A DNA stretch of 64,000 nt from Phycisphaerae bacterium (GCA_013360585.1 JABWBH010000005.1:62001-126000), one strand, 5' to 3'. Numbered from the stretch's first letter, positions 52,801 to 61,858 are shown. Notes: a model not told the origin generated them from the letters alone. Numbers and translations: made by a program.

Positions 52801-52820
52801 CCGATCCAACTCTGGATCGG
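52801..52820. repeat. Perfect 8-bp hairpin upstream of the sulfatase-like gene
   Basis: CCGATCCA-ACTC-TGGATCGG, perfect arms with a 4-nt loop, 37-56 bp upstream of the sulfatase ATG. It may lie in the 5' leader. No T-tract, so it is not a plain terminator. Confidence 0.5.
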
Positions 52821-53002
52821 TGCATCCGGTTATCGGAGTATCGTCAGTTTCGTGCCGCCGGTCCGGTTCGCAAGTCCGCGCGAGGAGAAACGGGCCTGCG
52901 TCGAACCACTGAATCCAGGCGGCGGCAGGCAGAAGGCGCCCGACTCAGCGGTTCTCGGCACGAAAGGGGAACGTGCAGGATCGGCGCGTATTGCAGGACC
53001 GA

Positions 53003-53182
53003 TCAACCGCCGGCCTGCTGGCTCGTGAAACCGTATTTCTCCTCCAGCGCCACGCCGCCCGTCGCCTTGGCTTTATCGTCGCGGGCCGACGAATTTGAAT
53101 CCTCGCGGCCGCCCATCTTGCTGACGGCGAACGCGATGACGCCGATGACTCCGAGCACCAGAAGAAGCTTGATCGCCTTCAT
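53003..53182 (-). CDS. Small membrane-anchored or exported protein (59 aa)
   Basis: 59 aa from the ATG at 53182, with ggaaaggg upstream. An in-frame ATG 42 bp earlier is less well placed. N-terminal MKAIKLLLVLGVIGVIAFAV is one hydrophobic span or signal, followed by a polar tail (REDSNSSARDDKAKA, then EEKYGFTSQQAGG). Most likely a single-pass membrane protein. Family not recognised. It lies between the sulfatase-like gene and queA, on the same strand as both. Confidence 0.6.
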   Translation of the reverse strand: MKAIKLLLVLGVIGVIAFAVSKMGGREDSNSSARDDKAKATGGVALEEKYGFTSQQAGG

Positions 53183-53358
53183 GTTCCAACCCTTTCCTGC
53201 ATTCGAGGAGGGCAGGTTCATCACTGCGCGATCCTCCTCTCCCGGGGAACTTTAGCCTCAGAACCCCTCCGAAGCCAGCCGAATCCGCTCCCACGCGGGC
53301 GATGCCGTGACTTCCCGCACCGCGATCACGTCAGCGGGCGGTCCGAGAGGATCGCGGT

Positions 53359-54471
53359 TCATGCCGGAAAAATGAGCATCGCGTCGCCGTAACTGTAAAA
53401 GCGGCAGCCCGTCTCGACCGCCCGCCGGTAGGCCGCCCGGACCCGCTCCACCCCTCCGAACGTCATCACCAGCGCCAGCAGCGTGCTCCGCGGAAGGTGA
53501 AAGTTGGTCAGAAGGACGTCCACGGTCCGGAATCGGAAGGGCGGGAGAATGAAAAGCCGCGTCTGCCCGCTCCGGGCGACCAGATTCCCGCTCTCATCCG
53601 CACAGGATTCCAGCACGCGCACCGTCGTCGTCCCCACCGCCGTCACCCGACCGCCGCGCTCGCGGCAGCGCCGGATCGCCTCGACCGTCGCCTCCGGCAG
53701 GTCGAACGATTCCGCGTGCATCACGTGGTTCTCCAGCCGGTCGGCCGTCACCGGTTTGAACGTCCCCTCTCCGACATGCAGCGTCACAAAGGCTTGCTCG
53801 ATCCCACGCGCCTTCAGCGCCGCGAGAAGTTCCGGAGTGAAATGAAGGCCCGCGGTCGGCGCGGCCACCGCCCCGGGCGACTTCGCATAAACCGTCTGAT
53901 AACGCTCGCGATCCGTCGCGACATCGGTCCTGCACTCCCCGACTTCACGTCGGATGTAAGGCGGAAGCGGAGCAATCCCTGCGACCGCAAGGAGGTCTTC
54001 CGTCCGCTGGGCGGGCGCTATCTCGATCAACCAGTGCCCCTCATCCCCGCGTTCCAGCAGCGTCACAACGGGGGGACACGGACAGGCTGTCTCAAAGGAA
54101 AGCCGCTCGCCTTCGCGGCATCGTCCCGCGTTCCGAAGCAGAACCTCCCAGCGCCCCGGGCTTCGCTCGCTCAGGAAAAGTCCCTCGACGCGCCCGCCGC
54201 TGCGGCGCCGAAGGAAAAACCGCGCCGCGACGACGCGCGTGTCGTTGAGCACCAGCAGATCACCCGGGCGCAGAACCTGCGGCAGGTCCGCGACGCAGGC
54301 GTTCGTCATCCCGTCGCCCGGTCCGACGACCAGCAGCCGCGCCGCATCCCGAGGCTCAACCGGCTGCTGCGCGATCAACGACTCCGGCAGCACGTAGTCC
54401 AAGTCGTCCAGCGTCAACCGGCGGAAACCGGACGCGCTGTCGCCTGGCGCTGAAGCTTCCGCACCCGACAT
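53359..54471 (-). CDS. queA: S-adenosylmethionine:tRNA ribosyltransferase-isomerase
   Basis: 370 aa. Family motifs: LPESLIAQQPVEPRDAARLL at the N-terminus, LVLNDTRVVAARFFLRR, GAVAAPTAGLHFTPELL, FVTLHVGEGTFKPV, and TNFHLPRSTLLALVMTFGG with FYSYGDAMLIFPA at the end. Transfers the ribosyl part of SAM to preQ1-modified tRNA, giving epoxyqueuosine. No other queuosine genes are adjacent. Length and motifs are normal; the N-terminal 15 residues are poorly conserved, so the start could be slightly later. Confidence 0.97.
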   Translation of the reverse strand: MSGAEASAPGDSASGFRRLTLDDLDYVLPESLIAQQPVEPRDAARLLVVGPGDGMTNACVADLPQVLRPGDLLVLNDTRVVAARFFLRRRSGGRVEGLFLSERSPGRWEVLLRNAGRCREGERLSFETACPCPPVVTLLERGDEGHWLIEIAPAQRTEDLLAVAGIAPLPPYIRREVGECRTDVATDRERYQTVYAKSPGAVAAPTAGLHFTPELLAALKARGIEQAFVTLHVGEGTFKPVTADRLENHVMHAESFDLPEATVEAIRRCRERGGRVTAVGTTTVRVLESCADESGNLVARSGQTRLFILPPFRFRTVDVLLTNFHLPRSTLLALVMTFGGVERVRAAYRRAVETGCRFYSYGDAMLIFPA

Positions 54472-54528
54472 CGGGCGTACTTTCAGCGCGTCGGCGCCGC
54501 CTGTCCAGAACCGGGACGACTCTCGCCG

Positions 54529-56295
54529 TTACGGCAGACGCCCCAGCACTTCCGCCAGGCGCGCCGTCAATTCGTCCGCTTCGACCGACGACACCGGCTC
54601 AAGCACAACCCGAGCCGCCGGCACGTCTTCGATCGTGAAGAACAGGTACGCCAGCAGGAAACGCGCCTCACTGTCGTCGGGATGCTCCGTCACGTACCAC
54701 GTCAGCCGCTCGAGCTGCGCGTCCAGCACACTCGCATCCGGATAAAGCGGCGCAAGGTCCAGCGGCTGCGTCAGGATGTCGTCCGCCTGCGTCAGCGCCG
54801 CATACGTGGAGAGATATGCCAGCGTGTAATCCCCCTCCGCCACCCACGTCATCGCGTACAACAGGTGGGCATAAGGATCGCCCGGATCACGAACCACCGC
54901 CCGCGCAAAAAGCCGCCGCGCCTCGACGTACCGCCCCGAAGCGAACACCGCCACGGCTTCGTCGATCAGCGGGTCCGCGCCCGGCGTAATCGTCGTGAAG
55001 CTGAGAACGTCGCCGTCCTCTGACGCCGGCGCTTCCGCCGGCGGTGGCGGCGCTTCCGAAAACGCGTCGACCGGCGCCCCGTCGTCGTCAATCACAAAAA
55101 CCTGCGGATCGGAAACGTAGATGTATTCCACCGGAGCGTAGTTCCACCCGAAGGGGTCCACATAGCGAACGTCGTAGGAGTAATGTCGGTTCCAGTCATA
55201 CCAGCCGATCCGCCCGCACGTCGTGTAACGCGGGGAGAAACAGGCGGACCAGGTCGAGTCGAAGCACAACGCGTCCTTGCCGACGAAACCGCAGTCCCCG
55301 CCCGCGACTCGAGCGCCGAGCGTGACGCACGATGTGACGCGGGCGCCTCGAACACAGATAACGCCGCAACCCCCGTCACACCCACCCCCGCGCCTCGGCA
55401 AACCGGCCCCGACGAACACGTCGCCCTCCCGTTTCGCCTCCCCCACGCTCCCTCGTTCCAACTCCAACGCCGGTGCCGCCGCAGGGCGATTTCCGCTCGG
55501 CACGTCCATCTGCGGCGCGCGCGCATCCGACGAAACCGGCCGCGACCCCAGCAATGCGAGCGAGCGGCGGTCCGGTGCGATCGTCGTTGCACCGGGTGCG
55601 AAGCTCGACGGCGGTCGTGCGATCCCGCTCGAAGTCCCGGGACGCTCAGCCGGCTCGCGCAGGATCGGACGCTCGAAGTCTCCGACAGGGTTCGGTCGGG
55701 TTGCGGGTGACGGTCGCGACGAGGGAATCAGCGACGGGCTGCGGCTCTGGGCCGGCGCCGAGGACGGGGCGCGCAGCGAACTCGTAGCCCGCGAGGGGCT
55801 GATCAGAGCCGGTCTTTGCGACGGCAATTCCGACGGACGCGAAATCCGGACCGCCGAGGGCGTTCCCAGCCCGAAGCGGGACGTCGTTGAACCCGGACTC
55901 GCCCACGATGAGGAAGTCCTCCCCCGTGACGGCTGGGTCGAAACCGAAGGCCGGGCCTGGCTCGCCGAACTCGTCGGCAAGCTCGGTCGTGAGCCGATCG
56001 AGCTGCGCGAGGACGCTCGCGTCGGCGTCGGGAATGACGATGCGGGCCGTGACGAAGCCGAACTCGACCGCGACGTGATCGTCGAGGGTCGGGAGGTCGT
56101 AGTGCTCGGTCTTGCCGATGTGGACGACGGCTTCCTCGACGCCGTGGCGGGCTGCGAACTCCCGGTGCTGGAGGCCTTCGCCTTCGACTTGGTCTGCGGG
56201 GCAAACCCCAGGGATGACCCGGCGCTCCACCCGAAGACGGCCGCTACCAGCAACAATGCCCCCGCGCAAGAACTTTTTCTGCGGAATCTCGACAT
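54529..56295 (-). CDS. Secreted Ser/Thr/Pro-rich, Cys-containing protein with TPR-like C-terminus
   Basis: 588 aa from the ATG at 56295, which has gaggag 8 bp upstream. Signal peptide about 5-35. Residues about 40-260 are low-complexity Ser/Thr/Pro/Arg (possible glycosylated stalk or disordered linker). A Cys-rich region follows (GGGCDGGCGVICVRG, CVTLGARVAGGDCGF), then a Tyr/Asp-rich segment (GWYDWNRHYSYDVRYVDPFGWNY). The last about 150 residues look like TPR or helical repeats (VFASGRYVEARRLFARAVVRDPGDPYAHLLYA). Function unknown; likely surface or periplasmic. Flanked by queA (57 bp) and a strong promoter upstream. Confidence 0.78.
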   Translation of the reverse strand: MSRFRRKSSCAGALLLVAAVFGWSAGSSLGFAPQTKSKAKASSTGSSQPATASRKPSSTSARPSTTTSRPSTITSRSSSASSRPASSFPTPTRASSRSSIGSRPSLPTSSASQARPSVSTQPSRGRTSSSWASPGSTTSRFGLGTPSAVRISRPSELPSQRPALISPSRATSSLRAPSSAPAQSRSPSLIPSSRPSPATRPNPVGDFERPILREPAERPGTSSGIARPPSSFAPGATTIAPDRRSLALLGSRPVSSDARAPQMDVPSGNRPAAAPALELERGSVGEAKREGDVFVGAGLPRRGGGCDGGCGVICVRGARVTSCVTLGARVAGGDCGFVGKDALCFDSTWSACFSPRYTTCGRIGWYDWNRHYSYDVRYVDPFGWNYAPVEYIYVSDPQVFVIDDDGAPVDAFSEAPPPPAEAPASEDGDVLSFTTITPGADPLIDEAVAVFASGRYVEARRLFARAVVRDPGDPYAHLLYAMTWVAEGDYTLAYLSTYAALTQADDILTQPLDLAPLYPDASVLDAQLERLTWYVTEHPDDSEARFLLAYLFFTIEDVPAARVVLEPVSSVEADELTARLAEVLGRLP

Positions 56296-56363
56296 GACCG
56301 GACTCCTCAAGAACCACCGGATCATTCATCATTGTCTGAGTGAAACTTTTTCCGCCTACGCAT

Positions 56364-56392
56364 ATTATACCGACGGTCAAATGTTCAAACAA
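56364..56392 (-). promoter_or_regulatory. Sigma70-type promoter upstream of the Ser/Thr/Pro-rich gene
   Basis: On the minus strand, TTGTTT (56392-56387) and a perfect TATAAT (56369-56364) with a 17-bp spacer, about 70 bp before the ATG at 56295, in an AT-rich patch. Strong match by eye. Confidence 0.6.
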
Positions 56393-56532
56393 CACCTTAG
56401 TTGGAACTTTTCGCGTGACGGTTCTCCTTCGGTGGCACCAGGTGTCAGCGTCTTGCGGGCCAGAGCAGGCCAACCCGGCGGCGCACTTGTCCCGTAGCAG
56501 AGGACGGATACGATGCGGGACTACCCGCAAGG

Positions 56533-56615
56533 GGGCGTGTGCCCGAGTGGCCAAAGGGGACGGGCTGTAAACCCGTTGGCGTTAGCCTTCGAAGGTTCGA
56601 ATCCTTCCGCGCCCA
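56533..56615 (+). tRNA. tRNA-Tyr (anticodon GTA)
   Basis: Acceptor GGGCGTG pairs with CGCGCCC (one T-G), D arm GCCC..., anticodon stem ACGGG/CCCGT with loop CTGTAAA giving GTA, a long class II variable arm (GGC-GTTA-GCC), T arm GAAGG-TTCGAAT-CCTTC, discriminator A. CCA is not encoded. Confidence 0.95.
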
Positions 56616-56863
56616 GTCCGGCGGGTCAGGTGAGCGGTCCGCGCGTGCTGGTACGAACGCCGCGCCGTCGCGCCTCGGCAGGAAGTCCGTTCCGGGGGGC
56701 GCACCGTCCTTCGATCCCGCTTTGCGGCTTCTCCCTGCCCCGTTACACTTCCGCCGCGTTGTAACCGGATCAGGACGAGTCCGGTCCGTAACGCGATGGC
56801 GACGCGGTCGTGGTGCGGGGTTCCCGGCGGGCGCGTTCGCAGGCCCTTCCGACGGATCGGCGC

Positions 56864-57772
56864 ATGCGCATACGCGAGCAGATTGACGAACACGGTCCGA
56901 CGGTCTCGTTCGAGTTCTTTCCGCCGCGCGATGAAGTCGGGTTCTGGGATCTGTACCGGACGGTCGAGGCGTTGCGCCCGCTCACGCCGGATTTCGTCTC
57001 CGTCACCTACGGCGCAGGAGGCGGAACCCGCCGCAAGACGCTCGATCTGGTCGCGCGCATCAAGTCTGACATCGGGCTCGAACCGATGGCGCACATGACC
57101 TGCGTCGGCGCGTCGCGCAATGAGATCGCCGGCATCCTCGACGAACTGGTCATCAAGGGCGTCGAAAACGTCCTCGCCCTCCGCGGCGACCCGCCTGAGG
57201 GAACGTCCGCGTTCACGCCGGTCCCCGGCGGGTTTCGCTACGCCAACGAACTCGTGACGTTCATCCGCGAACGTTACCGGTTCTGCGTCGGCGCCGCCTG
57301 CTACCCGGAAGGGCACACCGAGGCCCCGACCCTGGACATCGACCTCGAGAACCTGAAGCGCAAAGTTGATGCCGGCGTCCACTTCCTCATTTCCCAGCTC
57401 TTCTTTGACAACGACGCGTTCTACCGGTTCCGCGATCGGGCGGAGCGGGCGGGCATTCACGTCCCCATCCTTGCGGGCATCATGCCGATCCTCAGCGTCA
57501 AGCAGGTCAAACGTTTCACGCAGATGTGCGGCGCGGCGATCCCACGCGACCTGCTGCACCGGATCGAGTCCGTCGAGGATGACAACGAAGCCGTCCGCCA
57601 CGTCGGCATGTTTCACGCCACGCAGCAGTGCCTCGGACTGCTCGCCTGCGGCGTCGCCGGAATCCACTTTTACACCCTCAACCGCTCGACAGCGACGCGG
57701 GCGATCTATCAATATGTTCGCGGCGAGCTGCCGAAACGCCGCGCCTCCCGATCGGACTCGGGTCCGCACTAA
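56864..57772 (+). CDS. metF: Methylenetetrahydrofolate reductase
   Basis: 302 aa from the ATG at 56864; the longer frame upstream is unlike the family. Motifs: VSFEFFPPRDEVG at the N-terminus, FVSVTYGAGGGTR, MAHMTCVGASRNEI, NVLALRGDPP (FAD-binding), GAACYPEGHTEAP and FLISQLFFDNDAF. Reduces 5,10-methylene-THF to 5-methyl-THF for methionine synthesis, using FAD. It takes part in the same one-carbon pool as the FolD-like protein at 33.8 kb. No SAM riboswitch was recognised in the 248-bp gap after tRNA-Tyr. apt follows on the same strand. Confidence 0.96.
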   Translation: MRIREQIDEHGPTVSFEFFPPRDEVGFWDLYRTVEALRPLTPDFVSVTYGAGGGTRRKTLDLVARIKSDIGLEPMAHMTCVGASRNEIAGILDELVIKGVENVLALRGDPPEGTSAFTPVPGGFRYANELVTFIRERYRFCVGAACYPEGHTEAPTLDIDLENLKRKVDAGVHFLISQLFFDNDAFYRFRDRAERAGIHVPILAGIMPILSVKQVKRFTQMCGAAIPRDLLHRIESVEDDNEAVRHVGMFHATQQCLGLLACGVAGIHFYTLNRSTATRAIYQYVRGELPKRRASRSDSGPH

Positions 57773-57916
57773 CACGGACGCTGACGAACCGGCGGGACGG
57801 CGAGCCGGTCCTGACCTCGCGGTTGTGCGCCCGCGGAGGCCCGTTACATTGTCCCCACGAACGCGCATGACCGCGGCGGCGACCCAGAATCCGGAACCTC
57901 AACCGAAGGCACTGAC

Positions 57917-58462
57917 GTGGACGATGAAAGCCCGATCAAACTGACGAGGCTGCGAGACCTGATCCGCGATATCCCCGACTTCCCGAAACCGGGGATCGTC
58001 TTCAAGGACATCACCCCGATGCTCCGCGATCAGGCCGGCCTGTCCCTCGCGATCGAGTACCTCACGCAGCCCTTCCGCGCGATGCACGTCCAGGTCGTCG
58101 CCAGCGCCGAGTCGCGCGGGTTCATCTTCGGAACCGCCGTCGCACGGAACCTCTCCGCGGGCTTCGTTCCGATCCGCAAACCCGGAAAGCTCCCCGCACC
58201 GACCCGCCGCGAGACTTACGCCCTCGAATACGGGACCGATGTCCTCGAGATTCACGCCGACGCCGTCCAGCCGAGCGATCGCGTCCTGCTGGTCGACGAC
58301 GTCCTGGCGACCGGCGGAACGATGCAGGCCAGCGCCCGCCTCGTCGAAGCGCTCGGCGGAAAGGTGATCGGCATCGCCGTCCTGATCGAACTGACCTTCC
58401 TGAAGGGCCGCGACAAACTCCGACCCCACCCCGTGCATTCAATCTTGCGCTACGACGACTGA
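57917..58462 (+). CDS. apt: Adenine phosphoribosyltransferase
   Basis: 181 aa, GTG start. Type I PRT fold: IRDIPDFPKPGIVFKDITPML near the N-terminus, ASAESRGFIFGTAVAR, GFVPIRKPGKLP and the PRPP-binding motif VLLVDDVLATGGTMQA. Salvages adenine plus PRPP to AMP in the cytoplasm. Normal length and residues. A palindromic element lies in the 161-bp gap before the convergent gene. Confidence 0.96.
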   Translation: MDDESPIKLTRLRDLIRDIPDFPKPGIVFKDITPMLRDQAGLSLAIEYLTQPFRAMHVQVVASAESRGFIFGTAVARNLSAGFVPIRKPGKLPAPTRRETYALEYGTDVLEIHADAVQPSDRVLLVDDVLATGGTMQASARLVEALGGKVIGIAVLIELTFLKGRDKLRPHPVHSILRYDD

Positions 58463-58491
58463 TCCTCGCCGTCGGATGATCGGCACGCCGT

Positions 58492-58541
58492 CGGATCGCA
58501 GACCTCCGGTCCGCCGTGCAGGACAGAACGCCTCACTCCGA
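58492..58541 (+). repeat. Palindromic interspersed element, copy D
   Basis: CGGATCGC, then the hairpin GCAGACC-TCC-GGTCCGC (one mismatch, 58498-58514), CGTGCAG, AGAAC and CACTCCGA. Aligns over about 50 bp with the copy at 50841. Located between convergent apt and the 567-aa gene. Confidence 0.6.
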
Positions 58542-58623
58542 TTTGAAGGCAGGGAGCACGCCTCTTGCCGCAACGGAACCTTGTCGCCGCTCGAGCAGCT
58601 TCGACGCGGGACGTCGCGCCGCT

Positions 58624-60327
58624 TCACGTCATCCGGTTCGTCAGATGCCCCGGAAGCCACCCGACCACAACCTCGCGATTGTCCTCATCCCAGTAAAAAT
58701 ACACCGCGAGACACCGCTTCGGATCACGCGTGGTGCTGTTTGTGCGAATATGCATGTCGAGAAATCGCTTCGGCGCCCCCGAACCTCCGGCACGCACGAA
58801 GTACGTCTCGCCCTGCTCGCCCGCACGTTCCTTCGAGATCGATCCGGATATCCGCAGGTTCATCTGCTCGATCGCCTGATCGAACCGCAGCTTCGCCCCT
58901 TCCACGCCCAGGCGCATGTCGCGGTAGTCGTCCGCCAGAAGCCGAAGCACATCGCACACCAGCTTCACGTTCTCGAACTCGGCCTCTTTCAGCCCGTGAT
59001 TGACGGCTCGCGGATGCAGCGAAAGACGCCCGGTCAGGTTCGCCTCGACCCACCCGGGGACATCCGCGTAGGACGACGGCGCGGCGTTCGCCGTCGTCGC
59101 CTGATCCGCCGCAGCCGATCCGACGGCGCGCCGCAGCGCGTCCAGTTGCGCCCGAAGATTGAAGTTCTCGCGGCGGGCCTGGTTCCGCTCCCGCTCCGCC
59201 GTTTCCGCCGCCTCGATGGCGTCGTCCCGCTCCGCGCCCACCTGGTCGATCTTGGCCTTCAGCGCGGCGATCTCCTCCTCGTACACCGCGCGCCACTGCT
59301 TGTCTTCGCGGGCCGTCATCCGTCCGCGCTCCGCCCGCCGGTTACGTGCATCCACGTAAAACAGGCACGATCCCCAGTTTGCCCAGCGCGACGCCGAGTA
59401 CTCGTGCGCCTGATCCACGAGAAACTCAGCGTACGCCTCATCCATCGTCAGCCCCTTGTACCGGTAGCGGAGGATCCACTCCGCCAACGCCAGCGGGTGA
59501 TCCCGAGGATCGTCCTGATCGAAGTCCACCCCGGGGCGGTACGTCCGCACCGCGCCGAGGAACGCCGACCACGGCTTGCCCACCAGGTCGGTCCACCGGA
59601 AACCGAGCTGCCGAGGCATCGTCACCACGTAAGCAACCCCGAGCACCCGCGCCGCCAGCCCCTCCGCGTCCAGAAGATACGTCCCCGTCGACATCCGCAG
59701 CTTCGACCCGTCCGGTTCAGTGAGCAGGTACACCGGCAACCCGCGCTCCGCCGACAGGACCAGCCGGAACAACCGATCAATATCCGCCTCGCTCTGCATC
59801 CGGATCGGACGGCCGTCGATCGTGTCCGCCTCCCGCATCACCAGTTCCGAGGCGAGCACGGACACGATCTGCGGGCGTCGCAGACCGATCGGCGCCTCGG
59901 TGGGCAGCGACGACGAACACAGCACGCGCACACCGAACTGCGCACCGTCCGGCGTCGAGGTCAGCGCAATCTCCGTCACCCAGAAACGCCCCGGAACCGC
60001 CGGCTCATCCCCGTCCGGACCCAGCGCCGACGTGTGCCGCAGCGCCCACCGCCCCTCTTCCGAAACCCCGACGCACTCGAGGCGGTTCTCCGCGCCCGCG
60101 TCCTCATCCTCGAACGTCTCGGCGTCGAGAATCTCCGCCCGTCGCCTCAGTCCGCAACGAGGCTCAATCCAGTCCGCAACCAGCGCGCGGACGTGTACCG
60201 ACGGATCCGCAACGCCCGACCCCTCGCGCCGGGTGAGACAACCCGCCACCTGAAATGTCGTACGTACCGACGCCTGCCCGGGGCGGACCACCAACGGGCG
60301 CTGCGACAGCGGGTTGCGGATCGTCAT
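58624..60327 (-). CDS. Uncharacterised 567-aa protein with central coiled coil
   Basis: No signal peptide. Residues about 1-330 form an alpha/beta region with phrases VYLLTEPDGSKLRM, VAYVVTMPRQLGFRWTDLVG and GAVRTYRPGVDFDQDDPRDHP. About 340-400 are a charged coiled coil (KQWRAVYEEEIAALKAKIDQ, then AERERNQARRENFNLRAQL). The C-terminus has a compact beta-rich end (KRFLDMHIRTNSTTRDPKRC, then AVYFYWDEDNREVVVGWLPGHL). The phrases remind me of long proteins found in defence-type gene neighbourhoods, but no such gene flanks it and I cannot name a family. Convergent with apt, and about 85 bp from the acyl-CoA dehydrogenase end on the same strand. Confidence 0.75.
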   Translation of the reverse strand: MTIRNPLSQRPLVVRPGQASVRTTFQVAGCLTRREGSGVADPSVHVRALVADWIEPRCGLRRRAEILDAETFEDEDAGAENRLECVGVSEEGRWALRHTSALGPDGDEPAVPGRFWVTEIALTSTPDGAQFGVRVLCSSSLPTEAPIGLRRPQIVSVLASELVMREADTIDGRPIRMQSEADIDRLFRLVLSAERGLPVYLLTEPDGSKLRMSTGTYLLDAEGLAARVLGVAYVVTMPRQLGFRWTDLVGKPWSAFLGAVRTYRPGVDFDQDDPRDHPLALAEWILRYRYKGLTMDEAYAEFLVDQAHEYSASRWANWGSCLFYVDARNRRAERGRMTAREDKQWRAVYEEEIAALKAKIDQVGAERDDAIEAAETAERERNQARRENFNLRAQLDALRRAVGSAAADQATTANAAPSSYADVPGWVEANLTGRLSLHPRAVNHGLKEAEFENVKLVCDVLRLLADDYRDMRLGVEGAKLRFDQAIEQMNLRISGSISKERAGEQGETYFVRAGGSGAPKRFLDMHIRTNSTTRDPKRCLAVYFYWDEDNREVVVGWLPGHLTNRMT

Positions 60328-60411
60328 GAGGCGAGTTCCCGATGCGTGTGCTTCAGTACATTCATGCGCAGCGTGACGTGCGGCTGCTGGTCTGCACCCC
60401 CGGAATCCGCT

Positions 60412-61608
60412 TCATTGACGCAATCCCTTCGCGATCACGTAGCGCTGAATCTCGCTCGTCCCCTCGTAGATCGTCGTCACCCGGGCATCCCGGTAAAGCT
60501 GCTCGACGCGGCACTCCCGCACGTACCCCATCCCCCCGTGAACCTGGACCGCGCGGTAGGCGATCCGGTTAGCCGCCTCCGTCGCATAAAGCTTCGCCAT
60601 CGAGGACGACGGCAGGTCGGCCTTGCCCGCGTCGATCTTGTCCGCGGCGCTGGCGATCAGCGCTTTCGACGCCGCCAGCTCCACCGCGCTGTCCGCGATC
60701 ATGTTCGCCACCGCCTGAAAACGCCCGATCGGCTGCCCGAACTGGCGGCGCACCTTTGCATACTCGATCATCTGATCGAGGCAGGCTTCAGCGATCCCCG
60801 TCGCCTGCGACGCGATGCCCACCCGCCCCTCGTTCAGCGTGATCGCGCTCACCCGTCCGCCTTCCCCCACGCCCCCCACCAGGTGATCTTCCGGAATCTC
60901 AACGTCGTGCAACGCAATGACCGCCGTCTCGCTCCCGCGGATCCCCATCTTGCCCCGGATCTTCGTCCGCTCGATCCCCCGACTGCGACCGTCCACCAGC
61001 ATCATGCACAGCTCGCCCTCCGGACCGCCGCCGCGCAGACGCACCAGCGTCAGGAACCACCGTGCCGACAACCCGTTCGTGATCCACATCTTCTCTCCGT
61101 TGATGCGGTATCCGTCGCCCGTCGACTCCGCCGATGTGCGGATGCCCGAAGGATCGCTGCCGGCGTCCGCCTCCGAGATCGCGAAGGCGCAGAGATTGTC
61201 CGCGCGACCCATCGCCGCAAGCCACTCCCCGCGCCGATGTGCCGCCGCCTGCTTGCTGAGGATGCTCGTCACCATGCTGTGCACCGACAGCGTCACCGCC
61301 ACGGACGGCGATGCGTACGAAACCTCGTGCAGCAGCGCCGCATACGTCTTCATGTCGCAGTCCAGCCCGCCGGCGGACTCCGGAATCGACAGCGACAGCA
61401 GCCCCATCTCCTCCAGGGTCGGCAGAACCTCCCCCATCGACGTCTCGTCCACGTCCCACCGGCGGTCCGCGTCGATCAGTTCGCCGCGCGCATACGCGCG
61501 CACCCCTTCAACCAGAAGTTGCTGTTCCTCCGTCCAGGCTCGATGTGGTGCGGTCCGCAGGCGAAGTCTCCTCGTATGACGACCGTCCGGGAAAGCAGTC
61601 CGGTCCAT
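60412..61608 (-). CDS. Acyl-CoA dehydrogenase
   Basis: 398 aa. FAD/substrate motifs: AISEADAGSDPSG, GEKMWITNG, RRQFGQPIGRFQAV, VHGGMGYV and TIYEGTSEIQR containing the catalytic Glu expected in short/medium-chain enzymes. Introduces the alpha,beta double bond in acyl-CoA during beta-oxidation or amino-acid breakdown. The N-terminal 25 residues are unlike the family, so translation may begin slightly later. No electron-transfer flavoprotein gene in the window. Confidence 0.94.
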   Translation of the reverse strand: MDRTAFPDGRHTRRLRLRTAPHRAWTEEQQLLVEGVRAYARGELIDADRRWDVDETSMGEVLPTLEEMGLLSLSIPESAGGLDCDMKTYAALLHEVSYASPSVAVTLSVHSMVTSILSKQAAAHRRGEWLAAMGRADNLCAFAISEADAGSDPSGIRTSAESTGDGYRINGEKMWITNGLSARWFLTLVRLRGGGPEGELCMMLVDGRSRGIERTKIRGKMGIRGSETAVIALHDVEIPEDHLVGGVGEGGRVSAITLNEGRVGIASQATGIAEACLDQMIEYAKVRRQFGQPIGRFQAVANMIADSAVELAASKALIASAADKIDAGKADLPSSSMAKLYATEAANRIAYRAVQVHGGMGYVRECRVEQLYRDARVTTIYEGTSEIQRYVIAKGLRQ

Positions 61609-61858
61609 CAGTCTAATCTACCGGAGTCCTGGCGCAGGGGAAAATCCGAGACCGCTCGACGCGGCAGGATCCCACGGTAACCGCATTCTGACTTCGAATC
61701 CGGGTGGCATGGCCTGGTGTACTCACCTGGCCATGCTACCGGAGCAGAACGCCCGTTCCTTCCGGACCCGGCCCCCCGACATGCCGGCAGATCTCAGAGT
61801 ACGGTTGCCCTGGGCATGATCCGTGGTTCCGACGCCCACGCGATGACGCCCCGGATCG

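Noticed and set aside
55277..56497. Plus-strand and alternative minus-strand frames over the Ser/Thr/Pro-rich gene
   Set aside because: The chosen frame has a signal peptide, Cys cluster, TPR-like end, good ribosome-binding site and promoter; the others have none.
56616..56863. SAM riboswitch upstream of metF
   Set aside because: No recognisable SAM aptamer core or terminator/antiterminator arrangement in the 248-bp gap.
58516..61680. Plus-strand open frame of over 1000 codons opposite the 567-aa gene and the acyl-CoA dehydrogenase
   Set aside because: It covers two opposing genes and their gap, and one of these is an unambiguous acyl-CoA dehydrogenase; composition is that of an antisense frame in GC-rich DNA.
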